From Lateolabrax maculatus (Eukaryota; Chordata; Actinopteri; Acropomatiformes; Lateolabracidae): a stretch of 64,000 nt of DNA. Below the pieces are notes generated by a model that ran no database searches, was not told the origin of the DNA, and saw nothing but the letters and a program-made list of their open reading frames with translations. The stretch is taken from the NCBI GenBank assembly GCA_031216445.1, contig CM062204.1, positions 10,284,501-10,348,500 on the forward strand. The letters run 5' to 3'. Of this stretch, positions 1 through 10,259 are shown piece by piece. Made by a program: the position numbers and the translations under genes. Every line of letters begins with the position of its first letter. The first letter of the stretch is position 1.

Positions 1-3000
1 TAGCATGGGGTTAACAATAGTCATTTTTGGTAATTTCCGTGCACGTCATCATATACATTGTTAATGAAATTTTAAAAGAAAAGTTTTTCTTGTGTAGCAT
101 TAATGGGACTACAACTTTTGTTGTGCAACCCTGTGTGGTAGAATAACAAATAAATTAACCTTGTAACCTTGTAAATAACAACTTAATTTATCAGTACGTT
201 CAGTTCTAAATAATTTATCGGTTATATTCAACTTCAGTTAACAAAATCTTTGTTGCATGAGCTCCCATCCGTATGACCTGCTGGTCTTGTGTCCAATCCA
301 CCAAGTACCATGTTGAGTCCAGAGTTCATTGTTTCAGAGAATAATCATTTTTAAGTCCCCTAACAACCTATATTGTTAATATTTATATGTTAGGAAAATT
401 AGAATAATGATTAGAAACAGTTTTTATTGTTTTAGACGGACATTTTATTTGAATGTCTTAATTGATTTTGAAAATTTAGGTGTGTCTGTAGGAGCAGCTT
501 CCTGTTTAAAGCGGTAGAAGCTCCTCAGGGGAGTTCAGTGTTGAACGTTGGGTCCGTTCAGGAGCAGACCTGCTGGCAGCTGCTCAGTAGCCATGGGCCT
601 AGCCTATGGTTTCTTTTCTGGTGACTGCGGGGTTATCTTATGTTCTTTTGTAAGGTTTTTATAAGTTAATTTATTTCATTTTTGTGTATAGTTTCTTTTT
701 TCACAACCTCACCAAAACCCTCCTGAACTGCTTGTCTGTTGTAAACTACAAATAAAACACACTGCGGGTGAAGACTATCCGTCCTCCGTGTGTTCTCCCT
801 CCACAGCTCAGCCAATCCTTTACAAGGCCCCTGAAAAACACTTGCAACATGATTCACCAACTTTATAGTTGTTCTACAGCTGTTGGTCTCTGACCACAAA
901 GACCCTTTCTTCCTTTGACTTCAGTCTGGGCTTGTAAAAAGAGTCTTTTTTTGGTTTGTTATTGTTTTTTGTGAAAAATGCTATGCCATTAGTACATCGA
1001 GACATGTCCTTGGATCAAAACAAGTTACTGCTTTGAAGGTGATCAATAAAATATTAAAATAATTATGTACAGTTTTAAAGTGGCCATTTAGGGAGGTTGA
1101 TATCCCTGGGTTTTGTTAAGCCAGTGTTGAGTATGTATTTAGACAAAATATTATCTATATAAAGTAGAGGAATGGGAAGTTTGCTCCAATTCTAATTAAT
1201 GAATGTCTTAAGAATCGGTAATTAACATTTTTTGGAAAAGTAACGATTGTTTTAAACATTTGCTGTCTCTGTTGTGGGTGATTCAGTGGTTTAAATTCTT
1301 TAACACTTGACATTTAATTAAATTACCAAAAACCAATTAACATGCAGCATCTGGCAAGCATTGATCTGAATGTCTTTATTGAAGGGACACTTGAGAGTAA
1401 AGAGCAAAGAAGGTAAAGGCAAGGCAAATTGATTTTTTTTTTTTTTTTGTGGTGCACTAAGTTACAAGTCAAGAAAGGCGCTGTTTTTGACCTAAATCAC
1501 AATAATCTGTTCTTGTATCTAATCTAAAATCGGTATATTTTTTACTGTCAACAAACCCATGAAACGACAAACTCTGTGCTCGTGAGTTTTGCGGCAGCAG
1601 GACAGTGTATGTGGGATTGACTCAAACTGCATTGCCCATGTTTATTTTAATGAAGGAATGTGTTACCTAGTTCAACGGTGTGGCTCATGTCTTTTTAATA
1701 GTTATTGGACACACTGGAGGTTTATGACACAGAGGAATAAGCCTTTTCATGGGATTTGTTGACAATAAGAAATATTTAGAGTATTGTCAGCCTTATCCTT
1801 TCCATATGCCAGTGTAATACATTGAGAGTGTGACATTATGAGTGTGAAATTAGCTGTGATCACATTAGATGGATGGAAAAATAGATGAATGGATGGATTA
1901 TCTGCTCTGTGATTTTTGCTTGAAACAATTAAGAAGTTTGTTGGCTTAATTCCTTGTGACAGTTAAGTTGTAAATGTGGCTTCAGACAGCGCAGTTTGGG
2001 GGAAATTATGTTGAACAGCAAAATAATAGCTGCAATCTACAGGGCCTGTGTCATGTTCTGAGGAGCCAGTGGTTGTTAAGACAATACAACTGGTTTCTAA
2101 GAGAACCAATTGTTGTAAGATTAGTGTTGCAATTCATCCCACTGCTGTGAGTTAACAGCTCTTTAAAAAGTTTTTTAAGTATTGTGAAGCAGTAACGCAT
2201 GTCATCCATGTTTACTTGTTCTCCATTAAAAGCCTTATTTAAACAATTGCTTTGCTGCGTTTTAAAGCCAGGACACAAAAACTGCTACTGATCATGTCTA
2301 TACTAACTTTCGTGCAGGAGCAAATGTCCGCGGCAAAAATAACATTTTAAATGAACTTAGAAATATCTTTGAGACAAGGGTCCCCCCCCTCCCAAGTGCT
2401 TCATCAATTATGGAGGTAGCTGGTGCATTTTGAGGTACAGCATGCAGTGAAGCAGCAAGAGCAATAGGAGACAGCTTTCCCAGCATCCCACAACCCACTG
2501 CTCCCATTATCTGAAGCCATGAAGGTTAACAACACCCAAACAACAGCACAGCCATTATTATTCAATAAATGCGGTCTACTGTGACGCCGCTGTTGTCTGT
2601 AGTGTTTGTTTAACAGAGTTAAAGGATATCACTGAGAATCAATTAGATTTGTTGTTAAGAGCAGCGAGTGAGAGCGCGGGTGTCTGTTCAGTTTTGTTCT
2701 CTACCTTGTTGTCTAGGTTCATTAGTCACTGTGATTTGGACGTTTTATTAATTTAAGGACATAACGCAGTGATGTCAAATTTACTGAGCCTCTACATCAA
2801 GATACATTCTAACTATAACCTCTGGGCATGTAGATCTCATTGTGCACAAAATTACCAGATAACCTATTTAGTGTATAAGGCAACATCAAATTTAACTTCA
2901 TGAAACTCAGCTTTGTCACCTATAAATTTAGACCTGCAATAACTTGGGGGCAGTGGAAACAAGCTGTGAACACACAAACAATTACATAGCACTATATGAT

Positions 3001-4420
3001 TTAGTACAGAGTAATATTATCTTTCATTTGGAGTCATCATTTGCAGCTAATAGTGTTTTTGAAATATCTTGCTCTCTGCTGCTAAATACACCACTACTGT
3101 ATATTCCAGTGACTCGCTGACTTTGTCTGCAGTTAATTGCTGGGCAGGTAGGGTATACTCCGTTTTGAGAGGTTTTATGTTGAAAACAGCTGCTTTCTGT
3201 GGCGGAAATCAATGCCGTGAACCAAAACAGTAATGTTGCGGGGCGGAAAATGTAAACTATGAGCTATTGGACAGTGTAAAACTCTGTAGAGCTGAGCGTA
3301 CTGCAGAGTCTGGTGATAATAATCTGTGTCATTACGAGCAACCCGTTTCAGATCCAACTAATCATTTATTGTGGATATAAACATTTTGATTATAATCCCT
3401 TTAAGTATTCCGATCATATTCTTAATTAGACTCTTTGTATAGATATACAACTCTTAATAATAATAATAGTCAGATTTCCTCTGTCAGAAATCTCTCTCAA
3501 AAAGTTGAGCCACACAAAAAAAAAATCCTGGAGAACAAGAACAAATAAGGTAGTGCTAGTTTTCTTGCCATGGAAAGACCCTGCATCCACCCTCCCCTGC
3601 TGTGCAAGCACTGCAGTACTTCTTACTAGGTGGTATAGTCTGTCGCCTGTGTGAACCTCCTGATCAAACGTTCACCAGAATAAGGCTCAACACAGCGGGG
3701 CCAGATCCTCCCTCCACAGCCATAACGAGGCTGAGAATGTGAGGAAATAACTCCGCAGTCACGGTTATTCTCCAATAAGTAAAAAGTAAAACCTAAAAAT
3801 ACATTTATGAACAGACACATACAGTCAATAATGCTCCATGCACTTGAGCACTGTTGCTGTGTAAATTATTTTAACTGGACGTGGTTAAAAGACGAAGCAT
3901 AGTGTTTGTATGGTGGTTTTTTTGTGTGTACAGATACGTGCTTTTTATGTTACAGGACATCAGTAGCTACACTTACGTTAGCATAAAAGCTTATTGACAA
4001 ATATTATTAAGTTGTTTGAACTTAGTGCCTTGACTTGCCTGAGTCCATTGTAAATCTTTGATGATAGATCCTTTGTTAGAGAGTAATTATGTCTTGTGCG
4101 TGGCCCTTTTTAGGGAGTCCCAAAGCTTTATATTGAATTCAGTTTGAGGCAGTAGATTGAATTTAACACAAATAAAGACAATAGGCAGGGAAAACTCATT
4201 AAAACCGACTGTAAGTAGACTTGATAAATGACAACTGTGTTGTATATCACAAATACGTCTGTTGTGGTGGAATCTGACAGCTTCATAAATCAATGTGGCT
4301 AATTAAATCAGGGTCGTAAGTTTTATGCCATTAGATTGAAATGAGACAAGTCCTTTGTCAAAACCCGCCCTTGTTTGAGCAGCCTGGGAGTTGTGTGGGT
4401 ACTGCTGTGTAGTTATTAAG
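1..4420. other. Intergenic AT-rich DNA, no gene recognised
   Basis: I see no exon with homology to a known family. Open frames here are short and without splice support. The first 180 bases contain AATAAATTAA and a CCTTGTAA tandem pair near 160-173, which could be a decayed repeat tail. Poly-T (about 1433-1448) and short homopolymers are the only simple repeats of note. Confidence 0.5.
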
Positions 4421-4429
4421 ATGGTATGG

Positions 4430-4830
4430 GAAGCAGGAAACATGTTTCATTCATTTGCATCGCCGATTTTTGAATTTTGAGCATATCTCGAAAGTGATTG
4501 GGCTGTCTCAGCCTTGTCTTTTCAGAAAGCTTTTAACCCCGGTGATTAGCCTCTGTCAGCTCCCTCAAGTCTTTCTGTGACACCTCTTTGGGATTTTTTA
4601 TCGCCCATTTGTTGCTTTACATTCTGAATGCTGGGAGAAAAATCATCATTAGCTCCCGCCTTATCTACTCTTTATTTTACCCCTGTGATGAGCCTTGTCG
4701 CTGGGATTTGGCTGATAATGATTGGTGCAGCAGTGTAAGCTTAATGGCTTCTCTTTATCTTCAAAGGCTTTGATTCCTCATTGTTGTTGCTTAGCAGACA
4801 ATTAAGGGGTAAAGGCCTTATTGGTGATGG
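4430..4830. other. Candidate conserved non-coding (enhancer-like) stretch
   Basis: Complex, repeat-free sequence without coding potential. It contains TTTGCAT, TAATGATTGG, ATCATCATTAG, GACAATTAAGG, TTATCT GATA-type sites and several TGTGAC/TGATG-type sites. Its non-repetitive composition and density of homeodomain-like and GATA-like words contrast with the flanking AT-rich DNA. No alignment could be made, so conservation is inferred only from texture. Confidence 0.25.
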
Positions 4831-4966
4831 ATTTCTGTGAGTGTTTTTTAAGAACACTGCTGAGCTGTAGCCCTAATTTAAAAATACAGACTTAAGAAAC
4901 CTGGCTTATTTATGGTGAATGTTGAGTTGTTTAGCATGTGTTTTTAGGTTGTCATGGAAAACTTAC

Positions 4967-5310
4967 TTCAGCAGCGATGTTGCAGTCCATATGTCTCGCA
5001 ATGTCTGGATGATACGATGTCCAACAGTTCCTGTCGGCTGTATGATGAGTACACACGGCGGTCTGTCTGGTTTGAACAGACTTGGAACAAATATACAGAT
5101 AACTACTAATTTGCAAAATCTGGAGACGCTGTCGTTGTGCACGCGCCTCCATCGAACTTCAAAGCAAGGAATCTGTGGAGCATCCCACTGGTTCAGTGCC
5201 CTTTGTATGCATGTAAGCAGACTGAGCCACCTGGTACCACAGCAGCTTCAGGTTGTCAGTGTCAGAGTCCATGAACTCTAGTAGCTCCTTGTAGAGCTCA
5301 CATCTCTGCA
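4967..5310 (-). pseudogene. Unidentified exon-like open frame with one in-frame TGA
   Basis: On the - strand a good acceptor (a pyrimidine-rich tract ending TTGGTTTCAG, at 5311-5313) is followed by 344 nt and a consensus donor GAA|GTAAGT (4961-4966). Reading from 5308, one frame is open for 114 codons except for a single TGA at 5161-5159. It starts QRCELYKELLEFMDSDTDNL, continues KLLWYQVAQSAYMHTKG up to that TGA, then has about 64 further codons ending CNIAAE exactly at the donor. The other two frames stop near the acceptor. I do not recognise the family. It may be a decayed exon of an unknown gene, a remnant of a domesticated or transposon-derived gene, or coincidence. A + strand frame of 120 codons also overlaps it but lacks splice support. 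Confidence 0.3.
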
Positions 5311-5506
5311 CTGAAACCAAGAGAATAATAGAGTTTTTTTAAGTGGTGTCAGATTGCTCATGGTGTAATTATGAGATTAAGAATTATTTGGGTGTGTGTG
5401 TGAGCATAATTGAGAGAGAGGGAGATAGATGGGGGTAGGCAAGAGAGAAATGGTATACTTTTTTATTTTACATTTACCTTTTGTTAAAGTGGGTGTAAAT
5501 CCCAAC

Positions 5507-5532
5507 CAAAATGTCCTCCAGGGGACATTTTG
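5507..5532. repeat. Short inverted repeat (10-bp arms)
   Basis: CAAAATGTCC at 5507-5516 is mirrored by GGACATTTTG at 5523-5532 with a 6-nt loop. Arms this short are not rare in 64 kb, so no function is assigned. Confidence 0.4.
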
Positions 5533-6863
5533 ATTGCTTTGATGCCACAACCAGTTGCAAACTGGGCAAGATGGCAAAAGCAGTCAAGGTCCTTGACATT
5601 ACCTCTTAGTCTGCTAATAACTGAACTGTGTCTGTCTTGCATTATCAGAGTTGAAGGCCATGAGGTTCTCCCATGGAATGCCTCTTTTGCTATTGGAAAC
5701 ATGAAAGCAAAGCAAAATGTGCCTACAATTACAAAATAACCTTTGGATGTAAACTTTGTTATAAACTTTGATCAAATGAAATTGAAATAAAAATGTTCCA
5801 GCTGTTATGATTAAATGCAAACTATTGCATTTACTATAACTGTTCTTCATCAAGTAAGCTTCCTGCCATTTGGTGAGATACTTGCACAAAGTTTTAGCCT
5901 CTGGAAAGGTACTCCATCCATCCTTCTTTTTGTCCTTTTCCTTTTGGTTTTATTGCCGTGTGCTGTTTGATTGAATGACTTCTCGGAACACAAACAGCAC
6001 CACACTCTTTGATTTACTTTTAATTTATAATGAATGACCAAACAGAGTGTTCAAAATAAGTTGTTACTTAACTAATTATAGCTCTAATTATAAAGTGTAG
6101 GCAGCTTAATTGGCACTTTATATACTTGACTGGAGCTTGTCATGTCTTAACAGATGCTAATTGACTTTGATATATATGATCTGTGGATACCACAGCAGTT
6201 GCTTATATAATGTGTGCCAGTACTGTTCTGAATTTCTATCTAACAAATTACAGTTTGCCAGATGAGAGTTAAGCATGTTCTGAAGGACTTGATTTTATCA
6301 GTGCCAAATTAAAGCTACAGTAAAAATATGCTTCAAGACTTTCTAGCTGTTGTGGATGTTCTGTGCAATATGAGAGGGAAAATAAATTCAACTCAAAATT
6401 AGTGAGACATTGGGGACTCGCGCAAAAACTCTTTGTTCTTCAGTGGCAAGTACGTGAGATTTTAAAGAATTTTAATTTTATATAAACATGATGAAAAATT
6501 TATATTCTGTTCACCATGTTATTATCAAAACTGGCCAATTTACTGAAATGTTTTTTAGATTTTATGATTTTATTGTCATTTTTCATTACAGCAACTTATA
6601 CAGTTAGTTAGTAGTCACTAGGAAAATTCTCTCACTCTGACAGCTGCCTGAGGTTATTTATGGAGATCTCTGTCCAATATCATCCTCTGTTCAATCTGAC
6701 AGTGTAACATCACCTAATGTAGGCCATAATACTCTCTCATCTAATATCTCTGTGGCTGTCACGTCCTCTTGACCGGCTCTCATATTAGTCATGGGTCACT
6801 TTGCTTTAGAAAGAGTTTTTTTCTCAGCATTAAACTTCATGTAGCCTAAAAATTCCGTCTTTA

Positions 6864-7060
6864 TGAGAATCAGCTTTATTAGCCAAGTATGTGCACACGT
6901 ACAAGGAAGATCAACTTTGAGGAAGAAATAGACATACAGATAAAGACAATGACAACAAACACAAAGATAGGTAAAATAAACATTTAACTAAAATGAACAT
7001 AAAAGTAGGTGAAAAAAAAGATATAAATAGAGGAAGCATAATGAACCATGAACAAAAACA
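6864..7060 (-). mobile_element. LINE 3'-end remnant (reverse orientation)
   Basis: AGAATCAGCTTTATTAGCCA and the following AAGTATGTGCACACGTACAAGG resemble the 3' end of a fish LINE seen in many teleost sequences, read in reverse. An A-rich stretch follows. The same family appears at 28760. It lies on the same strand and in the right order relative to the reverse-transcriptase fragment at 7587-8120, so both may be parts of one old insertion. Confidence 0.5.
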
Positions 7061-7302
7061 TAGTGTCTATATACAAGTCGAACTGTTTCTGTGAATTGTA
7101 AAAACTAATTAATATTGAATATGTTTTGTGTCTAAATTAACAATGACGCAGCACTTCCTTGGGTCCCCAGCAATACACCCCCTGAGTGTGAAGTACATCA
7201 GATGTTTTCAACTGTTTTGGAGATATGCGTAGTCATACATATATACGTACAGACAGAGATTCCTTGATTTATAGTTAGAAGAATGCAACAGTGCTGCAAT
7301 CA

Positions 7303-7516
7303 TAGACTGTATAAAAGAAGTGGACTTCCACCATGACGTCACCCATCGGTTTGTGGATTACAGTTTTGAAGCCTCGAGTGTGGCATTTTGGCCGTCGCCA
7401 TCTTGGTATTTTGGAGCCAGTGGAGTCGCCCCCCGCTGGCCATTAGAAAGAATGCAGGTTTAGGTTGCTTCACTTTTCAGACCCAGAAGGTACGTTCACT
7501 TCTTTTATACAGTCTA
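7303..7516. mobile_element. MITE-like element with perfect 20-bp terminal inverted repeats
   Basis: TAGACTGTATAAAAGAAGTG at 7303-7322 is the exact reverse complement of 7497-7516. The 214-bp unit has no coding capacity and an internal segment (TGACGTCACCC, then a CGCCATCTTGG motif) typical of short non-autonomous DNA elements common in teleosts. No clear target-site duplication is seen. Perfect termini suggest a fairly recent or well-preserved insertion. It sits between the two LINE pieces at 6864-7060 and 7587-8120. Confidence 0.8.
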
Positions 7517-7586
7517 CCATCAAAGTTCAAAGACAAAAACAAGTTCACGGCTATTTAAATGTACACATTACCTTGGATAAGCATTA

Positions 7587-8130
7587 CTACACTTCTTTCC
7601 TGATCAACAGTTCGCCGTGGTCCGACTTGTCAATCACAAGGTAGCCCCGCCCTGAAGCATACCCTGCTTTATCGTCTGTTTTACTGTAAATGGGACCATA
7701 ATTGATAAAATGTGGATCCCAGAAAACCTGAAGGTTTCCATATAGGACACAGTGCTGTTGACTGTGATGATGGAGTACAATGTTGGGGGGGCTCCCCCGG
7801 TAGTCCACTGTCATCTCCACAGATTTGAGCGTGTCCAGCTCCAAGTCGCACCAGAGGGCTAGCTGTTCAACCTCCGCTCGGATGACGCCGATGACCTTTT
7901 CAGCATCTTCAAACGTCAGGAGTTTAACAGACGGGTCTCCTGAGGTGCAGTTATTGCTGTAGAGGGAGAAGAGCAGAGGGGAGAGCACACATCCCTGGGG
8001 GGCGCCGGTGCTTATTGTCCGGATGATTTACCCCAGCCTCACCTGCTGCCTCCTGTCTGTCAGGAAGTTAGTGATCCACTGACAGATGAGGCCCTGCACA
8101 GTAACCTGAGCGAGTGTAGAGTGGAGGACT
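7587..8130 (-). pseudogene. LINE reverse-transcriptase fragment, inactivated
   Basis: Read on the - strand, the translation runs VTVQGLICQWITNFLTDRRQ, QVRLG, stop, IIRTISTGAPQGCVLSPLLF, SLYSNNCTSGDPSVKLLTF and EVEQLALWCDLELDTLKSVE, then MTVDYRGSPP. TGAPQGCVLSPLLFSLY is the hallmark of non-LTR reverse transcriptases (RT domain 4 region), and the order matches CR1/L2-like or related fish LINEs. The catalytic FADD box is destroyed (here FEDA, followed by a deletion). A TAA stop lies after RLG, and a frameshift near the C-rich run at about 7790 moves the downstream SYMETF-FRFSG segment into another frame. It is a dead remnant. The exact clade is not assigned. Confidence 0.8.
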
Positions 8131-8405
8131 TCTGGGATGAGGGACCTAGGGTAAAGTGTTTTTTCTTGCCAGCCGCACAGGGCTATTGGTTTGTCTGTCC
8201 AACACCTGGTCCAACATATTTATCCAGACAAGGTATCTTAAAAACTTAGGGAATCACGTCAATGAAATTTGCTGTGGATATTAAAGGCCCACAGAAGACA
8301 AACCTTAGTCTTTTTGTGACTTAAATATAATAGACATACTCCAAGTTCATGCTCCCAATGAGAATGAACAATTTGAATTTTAGATGCTTTATGAGCCTTC
8401 CCTCC

Positions 8406-8432
8406 ATTATTATTATTATTATTATTAAGAGT

Positions 8433-8486
<54 letters not shown>
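8406..8486. repeat. (ATT)n and (GA)n microsatellites
   Basis: About seven ATT units (8406-8426) are followed by 24 uninterrupted GA units (8439-8486). The open frames across them encode only Ile/Asn and Arg-Glu or Leu-Ser runs and are not genes. Confidence 0.95.
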
Positions 8487-8488
<2 letters not shown>

Positions 8489-8649
8489 TGACCTTAATCA
8501 ACCTCTGTCCTTTGCTGCACTGCACTTCACAGGAGTTCTCCTGAGGTCTGGTGAGCCACAGCTAAGCTCCTTCATGGAAGGAAGACTTTGTTCTCTGGTT
8601 AGCTGGGGAAACCCTGTGGCCATCCTTCATTAGAACAACCAGTCAACAA

Positions 8650-9220
8650 ACTGACAAGCGAGTTTGAAGCTTGGAAAAAAAAAAACCCTACTGTGGCTAA
8701 CTGCCCCACTGTTGCTCAGTCATGGAAAAAGAATTTGTCATGAAATGCTGACTGACTCGTCCTCCCTCTACACTCCTGTGACATGCATGACACTTGCAAT
8801 GCATGTGCAGGTGTCAGTTGAAGAAAGAAGCAGTAGGAGAAACAAAGTATTAATGTGTACCTGGAATAATATGTATCTGTCCATGCAAAAAATAAGACAA
8901 TAAAAGTGATATTAAAAACTTAAAGTAATAAGTTGCTTTTTGATGTTTCAGTTGAATGAGAAGCTTTAAGCTTGTTCTCAGTGTTTCGCAGGCTACATTA
9001 AACTCCAGCTGTTTAATGTGCTTTTGGCTTGGCTGTGGTTGCCCCAAGTTTATTTCCTGTTGCAGCGTCTGTTGATGCCAACAGCTCAGTCAGTGTTTGG
9101 GCTGAAATAATGCCAAAATAATGCAGGTCACAAACTTTCTTTACTGTAGTCTTCTGTGTATTGTCCACCCCGGCCTGTTTGTGTTGCAGCACGGATTTCC
9201 TTTACCACAGCTGGCTCGAC
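8650..9220. other. Non-genic stretch
   Basis: Contains a poly-A run (about 8675-8686) and no recognisable exon. Nothing else stands out up to the hairpin at 9225. Confidence 0.5.
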
Positions 9221-9224
9221 AGTA

Positions 9225-9265
9225 TCCCCTGGCATACGCAGCATTTCGCTGCGTATGCCAGGGGA
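9225..9265. repeat. Perfect 17-bp inverted repeat, 7-nt loop
   Basis: TCCCCTGGCATACGCAG (9225-9241), loop CATTTCG, then CTGCGTATGCCAGGGGA (9249-9265), an exact reverse complement. The stem is GC-rich and would form a stable hairpin in DNA or RNA. It may be the core of a decayed foldback element or a quasi-palindrome made by template switching. It is not placed near a gene. Confidence 0.9.
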
Positions 9266-9866
9266 GTGAGCAGTTTACATTTATGTTGCAGCATCTCGTT
9301 TTTAGCTGACCGCTTTGGTCTGTTGAAATGACAAGAGTTGCCGGCACAAGATCATAACAATTGTCACTCATTGAAGTTAATTCTTGGAGTAACTTGAGGG
9401 CAGGCCAACATTAAATGTCGCTGTTGTCAGGTTTGTGTGCTCTCTGCAAGAAGATGTCTGTATGCTGGGACACTGCTGTACAATCGTGAGTGAATTTAAT
9501 GATTTTGTAGGTCAAATTACTCCAACGGGGTGATACGTCTTCTCTCTAGTGGATCAAGTCACGTCAGTCTCATCCTCCCAAACTTTAATTTATATCATGT
9601 CAGTAATTTAAGATCAGTTTGATAGTTTTGAACCATGTCCTTCAGTATTTTGATCAAGAAGCTTGTAAAAAATGCCAAATTTAGTAGTCCTCTGTTTGGA
9701 GATCTGGCCCAAAAACCTTGATGAGGGCATCCATAATATTTGTAGTTAAACACATAAGAAAACTCCCAAGAAAAACCAAGAAAACTTTAATTTGCAAAAA
9801 AAAAAAAAGGAAATAAAATGCAAATCACTACACTGTTTTGTCAGATGCATCGTAATCAAGATTATT

Positions 9867-9975
9867 TTTGGGGGCATTTTATGGCTTTATTTGATAGAGA
9901 CAGAGAAGAGAGAAATGTGGGAAAAGAGAGTAGGGGAATGACATGCAGCAAACGGTTCGGCCAGCCGGGAATCAG
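9867..9975 (+). mobile_element. Degenerate fish interspersed repeat copy
   Basis: GGCATTTTATGGCTTTATTT, GATAGAGACAGAGAAGAGAG and GGGGAATGACATGCAGCAAA followed by GGCCAGCCGGGAATC match the layout of a very common teleost repeat recognised from memory (canonically ...GGGGATGACATGCGGCAAA...GGGATTCGAACC). The family name is not assigned. Confidence 0.6.
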
Positions 9976-10159
9976 ATATATCCTATATCTAATGCAATCC
10001 AATACAACATGCCATAACATCTATCTTTACTGAGCTCATAATGTCCAGTTTTTCAACGCTAAAACATGTAATTTGCTGCACTAGCAACTACTACTGACTC
10101 AATAAGGCGCCTGCACTGGTTTCTTTTTGTTTCGTATGCTCTTTTATTCCTCTGACCTG

Positions 10160-10239
10160 TGTCTTTTTAAACTTCATTATACAGCACCTTGAGTTGCCTC
10201 TGTGTATGAAATTTGTTATATAAATAAACTTGCCTTGCA
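10160..10239 (+). mobile_element. LINE/SINE-type 3' tail
   Basis: CATTATACAGCACCTTGAGT..., then TTGTTATATAAATAAACTTG and CCTTGC have the layout of 3' ends of common fish non-LTR elements (CTGTAAAGCACTTTGAG...GCTATATAAATAAA...). Only the tail is preserved. Confidence 0.55.
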
Positions 10240-10259
10240 CAGAGAGCAGTTCATATTAA

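Noticed and set aside
4919..5281. 120-codon + strand frame overlapping the - strand exon-like frame
   Set aside because: No family resemblance and no splice or promoter support; the - strand reading has bounding splice sites and is the better hypothesis.
8259..8633. Open frames on both strands around 8400
   Set aside because: They are translations of (ATT)n and (GA)n microsatellites.
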